From Jackrogersella multiformis (taxonomy: Eukaryota > Ascomycota > Sordariomycetes > Xylariales > Hypoxylaceae), in NCBI GenBank assembly GCA_902806575.1, contig CADCXD010000004.1:372001-436000 (forward strand): DNA of 64,000 nt, given 5' to 3'. A program made the translations under genes and the position numbers. The first letter of the stretch is position 1; every line of letters starts with the position of its first letter. Below, piece by piece: positions 36,701-47,314 of the stretch. Under the pieces are notes generated by a model. It was not told where the DNA came from. It saw only the letters and a list, made by a program, of their open reading frames with translations, and made no database searches.

Positions 36701-37098
36701 TGAACAAGCCGGGCTCGTCGCAGGCCCCCATGAGCGTGGCGCCGACATCGTACACGCCGTCGTCGCAGCAGTCGGGATTCGACCAGCCCGGCGGCGGCGG
36801 CAGCGGCAGCGGCTACCCGACGAACGACTCGCCGGCCAGCAGCACGCAGAGCCAGAACATGTCAAACTCGTCGTCGGACGGGCCGTCCAACTTCGCCCAG
36901 AGCGGCAGCGGCCTCGCCTCCAGCGGGTACTCGTACCTGGGGTCGGGCCCGAACCTGCACCTGCTCACGTACGACAACGAGACGGATATCGGACAGCACC
37001 TGACGAGCTTCGAGAGCACCGAGATGCTGAGCTGGTTCGGGGATTATTTCCCTGGGGACAGCACGTGGCTGTTTCCTGGAGACTCGACGATGTCGTGA
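33762..37098 (+). CDS. Zn2Cys6 transcription factor, FarA/FarB/Ctf1-like
   Basis: Two exons, 33762-33874 and 34113-37098, give 1032 aa. The 238 bp intron ends immediately before the first zinc cysteine. The cluster is CLTCRRRKTRC (39-49), then Cys56, Cys59 and Cys66, preceded by basic KRRRINAA. An acidic Ser-rich linker leads to PYFRYFGPTAIVPGFKQMVV (about 205-224), a segment I associate with the fungal fatty-acid and cutinase regulators FarA, FarB and Ctf1. The Fungal_trans domain begins near residue 275 (HPLILHLVDTFFVHLGSNY) and includes the conserved VDAVCALAARFS. The C-terminus is Ser/Gly/Pro-rich, likely an activation region. If the assignment holds, it would control peroxisomal beta-oxidation or cutinase genes in response to fatty acids. 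The zinc-cluster class is certain; the Far/Ctf1 placement is probable. Confidence 0.85.
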
Positions 37099-39288
37099 TG
37101 TCGTGATGTTGTGATGTCGGCTATGATTATGACTATACGGTAAGTATTATGGCGTGACGATAAACGAGCGAGGGGCGCAGGGTCTTAAAATAGGAGAGGA
37201 GAGAGTTACGATCGCATATATACATCCATCTATTTTCCACCTCCTATCTATCCGCCCAGGAACCTCGCATTTTTTTCACGCCTCACCATTTATATCCCAT
37301 ACGTTATCCGAGATGTGTAGGTTCCGACGAAAATATCTTCTGAGCTACGATATAAAACGGCTTACTTGGAGTTAAGCGGGCTATGAGGTTTTCGTTAGGG
37401 GATATCACTGTCCTTTCCTGTCTGCCTACCTGGTATATATTCACTAGATCGTTTTTCATTCCCGTCATGGGTCTTTTTCTTGCGCGCGGCTTTCCTTGTG
37501 CGGATAAGAGCTTCGCGGCTTGGGGCATACATGCGCTTTGGGGCGGGACGGAAGACGCTCATGGCTTACTGGGGGAGGGGAAGGGGAGGGGGAGAATGAG
37601 GAGGCATGGGGTGGGTAGAGGCGGGCGGGCACGAGGATCTGAAATTGAGGTTCAGCCGGATGCGGATGCGGACGCGGACGTGGATTGACTCGTCAACTGC
37701 TACCTACTAGATACATGCTATCTAGCTACATATTACGAGCCGGAACATACAGTAATCGAACGAGGCTTCCCGCGGAAGACAAAAGGGGAAACCGGGGTAG
37801 AGAGGCCATGTCGTGAGCTACCTATACCTATCCCTACACCTACACCTAGCGCTCATGGCAACTCGGCGCAATATAAAAGTACCTAGCCTCGATTTCTTCC
37901 ACCTAACGTGACGACGATTAGGTATGATTCACGAGATCTGCTAGGCGTCCATTCGTTCTGTGGCGGCGTCATATAGAATCGGTGGCGTTCGTGGAATCTG
38001 CACAGCTCAGCCGAGCTTAAGCATCTCCTGGTAACTTACACCATTTTATCCAGATCGTCTGGATACGATATCTGGCTGTCTGGATGTTAGAGGATCCGCC
38101 AAGGAACGAAGCAAGGGGCAAGGAGCCCCTGAGCCGCATGTGGAGGCTCTCCACTGCTTTGCATACACACCTGGGCATGCAGACATGTACAGTACCCCTG
38201 ACTAGGTACCTGATGACATCAACGGACGGCCTGTCAAACGTAGGTCTTGACGTAATGGCACATGGTGAGGTAAGCTTCTGTATCTACCTACCTAGGTTCC
38301 TAGGAGGGTATATTATATCGTAGCATTAAACAGACACGACGAGGTCAAATCGCGCTCGACCGTAGGTATCTATTTAGTCACCTTTCCCTTCTTCACTTAG
38401 GTATTATTAATATTGTCTCGGCTATTTACCAGGTACCTACCTCCTACTCGAAGTTGGATCGGAAGTATACCAGGTAGGTACACGTTTGTAGCATGCAAGT
38501 GACACCGGTCAGGCCTACACAGATTACGAGAGTAAAGAGTAAAAGAGACAAGATAAAATTGCACCGTCTGAGACTCGCGGTCGGAAAGACGCCGCGAGCC
38601 GGACCTTCGAGAAGAAGCAAGTTGGGGGTATGTTTTAGAATCTATTCCAATCCTCTCATCCCTTTTATGACTAGCTACCTGCCTACCTACTTACCTACCT
38701 AGGCACTTCAGGTTCACAGAGCTGACAAGCCCAACCACCGAACCGAGTCAGGTAGGACTTCGTTGTGAGATAGGGGGAAGAGGGGAAGGTAGATAGGTAC
38801 ACTGCTTGAGCTGGAGTCCCTTTATGTAATCCATCTATACACCCACCTATGATGAATTACGGTAGACTAATCAAGTCCTGCTGAAGGTTGATCCATTTCT
38901 AACATTCACCCACATTAATATCTTAAGGTGTAGTATTCTAGCCATCCTGTCGTATTCTCTCGACACATTCCACCACGCGAATTAGAAGAACTAGAATAGC
39001 AGCAAGACCAAACAGAGCATTCGGCAGTGCATATATACACACCCGGTATCATTGTCCTAGGGACGAGGAGTAAATCCCAAAGAAAATTAAATCCTAGGTC
39101 CGGGCCTTGCCACACAACATCTCGTCAAAACCTTCCGATTCACATCGAGAGGGATATTTACATTAGGTCTTTCCGAATTTACAGGGGAGGGCATTTCGGT
39201 GCGTCCCCGCAGAACAGATAGCTGTCGAAGCCGCCATGCGACATCCGTGCTTCAAGTATCCTTCGGTAGATCGGCAATGCGAACACCT
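37099..39288. other. Intergenic region between convergent genes
   Basis: A 2.2 kb spacer between the stops of the Far/Ctf1-like regulator and the GT31-like gene. It includes a purine-rich stretch at 37570-37630 and a GGATGC/GGACGC repeat near 37656-37685. CCTAGGT elements lie near 38288 and 38696. Short frames at 37383-37688 and 38084-38323 have no supporting features. Confidence 0.5.
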
Positions 39289-40848
39289 CTATTGTATGTT
39301 AGGCCACACAGGCTCCTTGCATTGCCCCTGCCTCCTTACCCAATCTTGGATGCGCTCGACATTCCACCCGCTGATCCATCTGTCTTCCTCCTTGCTTGCC
39401 TTCATGACCGGCTTGCCGAACTTGAAAGACTTGTTGTACACGCAAGCGCCGGCATGATACGAGAACTGGAAGCAGTAGCTCATGGCCTCGCACAGTCTTC
39501 GGCAGTCGTCGAATGATTTGTACGCGTCCATCTCGAGGGCGGGTACATGGATCTGCTGCATCAGCTTCTTGGTCCGGTCCTTCGCTCTCTGCCACGGCAT
39601 GTACCGCTCTTGGTGGTGAGGATCTAGGTACACGACGTCTTCGCTAAGATTATCCCAGTCGTCGCGCCGGGACGTTAGCTTGGGAGAGACGAACTCGTGG
39701 TATATATCCTTGAACCTCAATACTGGCTGCGGCGCGCCCCGAGACTCGTAGAATCGCTTCTCGAACTCCTAGAATGAGGAGATCTCCTCCGAGTCCATGT
39801 GATGCATGGTCACGAGCGGGTGGCACCATTGGCGGAGACCGTAGGGGATAGTATGGGGTTTCTCGCCGTTGATCGTTGGCCACTGCAAACTGTGTTAGTA
39901 TTTCGTGATATGCTCAAGGTACCTACAGCCAACTTAGAGAATACATACAGCATGCTCGACTCCAACGCCGAGTGTTTCGTTCAAGGCAATAGCCAGCACA
40001 TAGTCACCGCAGCATGACTCCTTGGCTTTCATATCGTACTGGTTGGCGATACTGTAATGCTGTCCGACGAAATGCTTCATAGTTGCCTGCGATAGGATGT
40101 AGCCGCTGCCGCCGTGCGCAAAACGGGACTCGTTCAGAAGGGTTACGCTACCGATGTAGTGCTTGTTCTTGGACGGGTCCTCTAGCCTACGCAGCCACTG
40201 GACGAGGTTTTGCCAGAGAACATACGTATCGGCATCGATGAAGAGGTACCAGTCGTAGTTAGGGCGCAGCTGGTAAGTCTTCTCGGCGATGTGGACATTC
40301 TTGTACTTGTCCAAGATCCAGCCGTCGAACTCGCTGCCGGGCCTAGCATGGTCTTTACAGCTCTGCTGGTCTACAGCACAGGCCTGTTGTCGACGGTAGA
40401 GATCGAAGTCCCGGTTTCCCTTCTTGACGTCTGAGACTACATTGTCCAGACTATCGTAGACATGGTACCCGGCAATTTCCTGCTCCATATCAGAGAAGAT
40501 AAGGAAGTCCGGCAGGCATCTCAGAACGGTGACAAGCTGGGTGGGGACTCTGGCATATGATTCAGTAGCGCCAGTCTTGATGACGACGAGGATGTTGGAT
40601 GTATCGGGAAAGGAATCGCACATGTCATACTGCTTCGCAGGAGGTAGTGTTAAGCCATCAGTCTTGTTGATCCCGCCGAGACTAGACAAGCTGTCATGAG
40701 CAGAATCGTAAGGACGCCGGAGAGATGGGATGCCGAGGGCAGAGCTGCGAAGAGACCATTCAGAGAGGCGCTTGGATGTGAGGAGCAGGGTGACGAGGCA
40801 TACGACGACCAGAACAAACTTCCCGTAGGAAGATCTTAGGATTGTCAT
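39289..40848 (-). pseudogene. GT31-like glycosyltransferase interrupted by an in-frame TAG
   Basis: Two exons, 40848-39949 and 39882-39289, keep frame but for a TAG at 39771-39769. Read through, the product would be 497 aa. Residues 10-25 form a type II membrane anchor. The donor-sugar/metal DxD motif is Asp205-Ala-Asp207 in YLFIDADTYV, followed by HGGSGYILSQ and CCGDYVLA, typical of the Fringe/C1GALT1 branch of family GT31. HPLVTMHHM closes the catalytic domain. The stop falls six residues further on, where relatives as I recall them have Trp. The downstream part stays open for 159 codons and holds a cysteine-rich PAN/Apple-like segment (DDCRRLCEAMSYCFQFSYH). A Golgi glycosyltransferase role is inferred. 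The truncated 337 aa form might keep activity, so pseudogene status is provisional; sequencing error or stop readthrough are alternatives. It diverges from the RdRP gene. Confidence 0.75.
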
Positions 40849-41190
40849 GTTGAAATAGTTGAGGTCATAGTCCTGTTTCTATGTCACGTAGTGAGTATAC
40901 TCGCGAACGAGAGGAGAACGGCCGAGTGAGGCGTAGGACGTGAAGATGATACGTTAGGTAGGCTCATATAACGATATAAGAGGTTTTTTGTGTGAAGGTT
41001 AAGTAAGAATTAAAGAATTAAAGAATTAAAGAATGGAGACGAAGATGAATGCCGGTAAGTACCTAGGTATGTATGTACTTAGGTAGGTACCTACCTAAGG
41101 TATGTTGTATCTATATAGTCCAGGGGGAAGTGACGACTTGAGGTAAACGCGTACTTACCTGTATACATACGTACCTAGGTACATGTAGAT

Positions 41191-41228
41191 ACCAATACCA
41201 ATACCAATACCAATACTAATACCAATAC
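41191..41228. repeat. Tandem hexamer ACCAAT
   Basis: Six copies of ACCAAT with one variant (ACTAAT), in the GT31/RdRP spacer. Confidence 0.85.
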
Positions 41229-41818
41229 TTAGGTACTTACATAAGGTATTATCACGAGATTAAAAAGTGACTTTCCCTCCTAAGGGGGCATTCAGGGGCA
41301 CGGATATACACTAAGTTAAAACGTCAGAAAACAAAAACACATAAAGAGTTTGGTTTTAATAGTCATTTCTCACGCGAAGTCGCGTATGGTGAATGATAAT
41401 TTCCATCTTGACAAACACTTACTCCTAGGATATTTCTGTTCTGATCATTCTGCGACTATTAATTTACACCGAAACATGTCATGCCCCTATCACCAATTCT
41501 CACTCATTTATGATATTGCTACTGATGACTCCTTTTTTTCATTATCATATAACAATCAACATTCCGGATAATAAAATAAAATAAGAGTAAAAAAGCGTAA
41601 TGAACAGAAATAACGTGGACCTACCTAGATACCTAGTGTATGGATTCATAAATGAATAGAGTCTCCGGTTGACCTCCGATAATTTATGCTGTGCCTTCTA
41701 CTGCCTTCCAGGCACCTGCCCAGGTGTATATTACAATGTAGGACAGAAGGTTGCCTGCCAAGTTTGGTAGTTGTACCTCCCCTATAAGGTTATAGGTGCC
41801 CGCACTTTGTGCTACCTG

Positions 41819-41857
41819 AAGTACCTACCTAGGCTAGGTAGGTACCTAACCTAGGTA
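41819..41857. repeat. CCTAGGTA inverted-repeat block
   Basis: Overlapping TACCTACCTAGG, CTAGGTAGGTACCT and CCTAGGTA units form a largely self-complementary block. Confidence 0.75.
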
Positions 41858-42411
41858 TTTTCTGTAACCCTCCAAATAATCGTGACTTACCTACAAATAA
41901 ATAACCATCTCTCTAATTCATCATCGAGGAACAGAAACCTTTTCTCCACAATCTTAATCATATGGAAGTATTCTTCGAGCATCAAGAGAACCTTGAGTTC
42001 TTATTTGTTATCCCTAGCGTCTAATGATAATATGACCGACCGGCGTCTATGATTTAATCGTCAACCTCACTACTTCTTCACCTTCATCGTCAACACCTGA
42101 TCCTGATCCTGATCCTGTTTTCTTCCTTTAGGTAGCCTGCAGGTCATTCTGTAGGCTTCGTGCAAGACCAATTAAATTAGATGGGCTACCTAGGTAGGTT
42201 GCCTTAATGCTGCCCTCTGCCATCAGCCGATTACTCCACTTCTTCAACTAGGCATCCTCCTCTTTGATATCTTTGATGCACCATTCTATCATGTCATTCC
42301 CCTATTTACCTGCCCATCTTGTGAAGAACAAGATAGATTAGGCATATATATTCTGATAACTCAGCTTTATTAACAGGAAACTCCGCCATCTATACCTTAC
42401 CCTAATTCAAC

Positions 42412-45400
42412 ATGGAAGGCCTAGAGGTGTTCATGCCGGAGCTCCCTCCCGGCCTAACTGACCACAGCCTCAGAACACAGTTGACCCCTTTTATCACCGT
42501 TGGGCTTGGCATTGCGGACTGGACCTGTCAGAAACACCGTGGAAAAACTTTCGGCTCTGTCACCTTCCTCTACCGAATCCAGGGCGAGAGATTCCTAGAA
42601 GTCTACGGAGAGGAACACATTCGCCGAAATGGCCGCTTTCAATCACGACCTCGCTTGGTATTGCTCGGAAAGGGGGTCAAGTGCAAAAAAAGCAACAAAA
42701 GTCCCGATCCTTTTCTACTTAGAGCCCTACTCAAGACATCTGAAGACCAAAGGGTGCAAGATGACGATGATGACGAACGACCATCCACGAACGACAAGAA
42801 TATCACCTTTGAACTTCGTGGCCTCTCATGTGGCCATTACGAATATCCAGACGGCACATTCACCTACACCCCAGACATCGATTGGCCCACCAAAGGTATT
42901 GCCAAGTTTGCTAGGGATATCCTCATCATCACGTTTGAGTCCCACCTCTGCTCCGTTAGAGTAGAGGTCCCATACCGTACCGTCGAAGAAATAATCGTTA
43001 CTGAGCGGCCCACGTCTTTCACATTCACGCTTTGGGAGACACCTCGATTCTTTCAAGTTACCAATGCTGGTAGTGCCTCGCAAAGTCTAGCTTCTCTCAT
43101 GGGCGGATTGGTAGTTTCTAGCCCTGCCCCAGGCGCGAACAGCGTCACCATGGCTCGGTTGAGCCAGCTGCCACATGAGAGCGGGAACCATGGGAAAATC
43201 CTAGGGCAGTCTCTTGTCTATCGCATCCAGGTATCGCCGGCCAGCTTCAACTCTAAGCTTCAGCAACTCAAGGGAAAAGAGAAGCTCAACTTTTCGTACT
43301 GTGACTTCCCGGATGTCCTGCGAGGCCGAACCAGCATGGCGGATAATATGAGGACATTCAAAGCACTGCTTGATGAATTCAACGCCAATTCGATAGCTCC
43401 TTTCGACGTTCTGTTTCAATTCCAGGCGCTTGTTCAGAATGGTTATTTGTTGCCTCACACGGTTGAAGCCTTACTCAGGCGCCTTCGCCAGGTGGTACGC
43501 GCGCCTCGTACCAACGGGTCTTCGGGCACCAAACCTAGCGGAACTAACGGCGGCAATATGAACGCGCCACCGCCCTTCCCCTTCTCCGCAGGCGCGGTCA
43601 AGAAGCTTTTCTCGCAGATACCATTTCCTGGCCCGGACATTGACGCGAGCGCCTTCGGCCCAGACGAGATTTGGTCCTATCTCGAGAAAAACGAGCAGGA
43701 GATTCGCCAGGGCACCGCAAAGGAACTGATCACCGAGAGGGTAGGTCGAAATCTCGTGATGGTTTACAAGGTGCAGATTACTCCCACTCGGGTTACCTTC
43801 CTTGGACCCGAGCCCGAGGCAAAGAATCGAATACTCCGAAAGTTCCCTCACCATATCGGCTTCTTTGCGCGTGTCCAGTTCTGCGAGGAGGATGGTCAAG
43901 ACTTATACTTCAATGCCAAAGTGACTCTCGACCAGATCTGGGATCGGTTCAGAGCCGTTCTGCTGCAGGGAATTCATATAGCCGGCCGGGAATATAAGTT
44001 CTTGGGATTCTCCCACTCTTCTCTTCGAGCACACGGCGTGTGGTTTATGGCCCCTTTCTCTGACCATAACTCGGACCTCCAGACTTATTTCTCCGTGATT
44101 TCCGACCTCGGGAAGTTCAACAAAATCTACTCGCCGTCGAGATGTGCCGCCCGTATTGGGCAGGCCTTCTCGGAGACTCCGTTCGCGGTCGACCTTCACG
44201 AGCTCGGGGCCGAGGTCCAGTACGTCGCCGACGTGAAATCTAGCGATGGAAGTCGAGTATTCAGCGACGGTGTCGGCACGCTGTCTAGATCTCTGATGGA
44301 GGCCATCCAGGCCGCTCTGCCGCAGAATAGAGACACCACCACGTGTTTTCAGATCAGGTGGGGTGGTGCTAAAGGGATGCTTTCTTTGGATGACACTCTC
44401 GAGGGGATGGTTATGCGCGTTAGGCCGGAGAGCATGGTCAAGTTCGAAAGCGAAGATATCCGATACTTGGAGATCTGCGACATGGGAAACAAACCTATCC
44501 CTCTTGTTCTAAATCGCCAGATGATAAAGATTTTAGAGGATATGGACGTCTCAGAAGAGTGGTTCCTTCACGTTCAAAATCGAGAACTTAGAAGGCTTCG
44601 TGAGATCACTGCTAACGTTCACAATACTGTGGTATTTCTCAAGAGGCAGAAAGTCGCAGAGCAGATCAACTTCTCTAAGTTCATCCGCCGTCTCACCAAG
44701 CTCGGGATCGATTACAGGAAGGACGCGTTCCTCTGCTCCGTCGTGGAAACCGTCGTCCTGAGGGAGTTACGCCTCCTCAAGCACAAGGCCCGCATTCCGG
44801 TAGAGAAAGGTGTCACGTTATTTGGCATCATGGACGAGTTCGGCTTTTTGGAAGAGGACGAAGTTTATGTCACATTCGAAAAGGACAAGCTCCCCGGGAG
44901 CCGCAACCTTGACCTGCACAACCGATTAGTCTTGGTAACAAGATCTCCTGCCCTTCACCCTGGTGATATCCAGGTGCGGAAGGCAGTAGTCCCCCCACCT
45001 CGTCACCCGCTCCGCTCGCTCTCCAACTGTATCGCGTTCAGCCAGAAAGGGCAGAGGGACCTCCCTAGCCAGCTCAGCGGTGGCGATCTGGACGGTGACA
45101 TATATAACATTATCTGGGACAAGGACGCAGTCCAAACGTCGACGCGAGAGTTCTCACCGGCTGACTACCCTCGAGTTAGTCCGAAGAACATCGGGAGGGA
45201 GGTTAATCGGGAAGACATGACGGAATTTTTCGTGGAGTTCATGGCTACCGACCAGTAAGTTCTCATCCAATGCAAGATTCTCGTTTGTTTATTAATGATA
45301 CCGGCATCCAGGCTAGGAGTGATCGCTACGAAGCACGTGATCCTTGCCGACAGGAAGATCGCTGGCACCGTCGATGCCGAATGTAAGCTCCTTGCCGAGC

Positions 45401-46501
45401 TTCACTCTACCGGCGTCGATTATAGCAAGTCTGGTATTCCGATCGATATGAACAAACTCCGGGGTTTGACATCGACGAAATGGCGCCCAGAATTGTGAGT
45501 GAATTATGAACACACAGGAGCTTCGTCCCTTCTCCTGAGATGATGCAACCGGAATAGCACCTGGAAATTCGGGGACTATGCTTACTTCAAGACAGCTTGG
45601 CGCCGGCCCCTCCCGCGAATATTGTAAATAAGACAGATATCGCCTTTGAAGCACCGAACGCGCCTATTGAGGACGAAGATGATGAGAGCGGTCCGAGACA
45701 CCAGTACTACAAATCAGACAAGATTCTTGGTAAACTGTACCGAGCTATCGATGAGAAGAAGATATGGAAGGAAGACATCCACCAGACTGTTAGTCGCCAC
45801 GGAATCTCGGTGTGGGATCTGTTACTCCGGCACATGCAAAAAGGATGTATGAAATTGAGGGGAGTCAACTGGCAGGCAGCTCTAGACGAAGCTCGTCGTA
45901 TCCGAGAAGCGTGAGGAGGCCCCCTTCCCTTTCGATGGATAATATGCCCTCCCTAAAAGTTGCTGACTACCCGTTATATAGTTACGACGACGCAATTTGG
46001 AGTGCTACCATGGACTACTCGGACAACTTTACCAAAGGTCTGACGGAACTTGAAGTCTTCACTGGTTGCATTTTCAGCAAGTCGGGCATCCAGACCCGAC
46101 GGCAGCGAGACAGGTCGGTCCGTCTCAAGGACGAGTACGACCGAATCGCAAAATGGGCCGAGGGAATGATTCGCAAGAAAGAGGTGCAGCTGCGGGAAGA
46201 TGACGACGATGACCACAGCGACCCCGGCGATAACAGTAACGAATCCGTCAATCGCGAACCAGGTAGCTTAGATCCGGGCCGTAGTGTCTCGGCGCTCGAA
46301 CTGAGCATCGCATGCCTCCAAGTCGGCACTGCGAAGTCGAACACCTTCGGCAGAAGCGATGGCAACTTTGAGAGTTTCAAAATGGTTGCCGCCCAGTGCG
46401 CGCTAACCGAGCTCGAGCTCGCCCTTGCGCGGCACGAATATGCTCTGGCAGCGGATCTCATGGCGGCCAGTGCCAAGTTTCCTCCAGCCATGAAGAACTA
46501 A
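42412..46501 (+). CDS. RNA-dependent RNA polymerase (RNA silencing)
   Basis: Four exons (42412-45254, 45312-45494, 45596-45910, 45982-46501) give 1286 aa. The eukaryotic RdRP family copies single-stranded RNA into double-stranded RNA, feeding Dicer in quelling or meiotic silencing. The catalytic loop is QLSGGDLDGDIYNIIW, with the metal-binding aspartates in DLDGD at residues 892-896. Upstream hallmarks include FSDGVGTLS, IRWGGAKGMLS and the HPGDIQVRKAV and FSQKGQRDLPSQ segments. DLDGD is the spelling I recall for the SAD-1/RRP-3-like branch rather than Neurospora QDE-1, which has a DYDGD-type loop. The C-terminus (SKSGIPIDMNKL, then a helical region with acidic stretches) is complete. No disruption was found, so RNA silencing amplification is probably functional. 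It is divergent from the damaged GT31-like gene; the pairing is probably incidental. Confidence 0.95.
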
Positions 46502-47314
46502 GGTTCTGTCGGGTTTATGATGTTACGTTGATAATGACTACAGTCTTGATTTGAGAAACGAATAGGCTGGGAAGGGGTATGTGAAAGTGTGTACGGAAGG
46601 TTTAATGTATGTTCGGTTCGTATGGTGCACCTAGGCAGGGAGGCGAAAGGATGAGATATCAAGTCGGTCGTTGACTTTGTCAGTTTATTGTATCAGGAAG
46701 TTATGAATTATGAGAGTTGGTTTGGTGATCTAGGTGGCTAGGTAGCTATGCCACCGGATCTATCTATGAACTGGGAACCAGAAGATGATGAGCGAGTTAT
46801 GTATGCCTTTACCAACTCCAGCTTCAATCCGAACATGGGCAATTAGTATAAAACTCGTGAAACGTTGAAGTTACCTACAACAATATGACCTGGTGATGCG
46901 AAAGAGATAAAATCGGGGAGCTTTTCTTTTAAATAGTCCCGACTCGATTTGACTCGACTGGCTGGCACATCGGCCTATCCTACCTATCTCGAACACCTCA
47001 CCTCGTGACGCATGTTCCCACGGAACAGAGGATGAAGTGAGGAAGAAGTAGTAGCATTGTATATACAGCTTTCAGGCCGTAGCCATCTGTCGCGTAGCTA
47101 GCGAGCCTACCACTCAATCTGGCTTGCTTGCTTGCTAACACATCCCATGGATCCATCCCTAGCCTTTTCTTCTTCCCCCTTCCCCCTTCCCGATTCCCAT
47201 GATTTTATGGTTTACCCGAGTATGCGTTGTTCCTTATGCTTTGCGCCTTGTGCTTGCTCCGCTTCGCTATCTACTTCTTATTCCTATTCCCGTTCGTTGC
47301 TTGTCTACGCATCT
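46502..47314. other. Intergenic region between convergent genes
   Basis: 0.8 kb between the RdRP stop and the DUF1479 stop. It becomes CT-rich near 47150-47310. No gene is supported. Confidence 0.5.

Larger units (their letters stand above)
40849..42411. other. Divergent intergenic region upstream of the RdRP gene
   Basis: 1.56 kb between the GT31-like and RdRP starts. It contains an AAAGAATT repeat near 41008-41034, an ACCAAT repeat (41191-41228), CCTAGGTA blocks (41059-41101, 41171, 41819-41857, 42187) and a CCTGAT repeat (42096-42117). No gene is seen. Confidence 0.55.

Noticed and set aside
36351..37106. 251-codon plus-strand frame
   Set aside because: It is an alternative frame within the 3' part of the Far/Ctf1-like regulator, with low-complexity Arg/Pro composition.
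39769..39780. Treating TTCTAG as an intron acceptor in the GT31 gene
   Set aside because: The nearest usable upstream GT sites would remove the conserved HPLVTMHHM segment, so a nonsense codon is the simpler reading.
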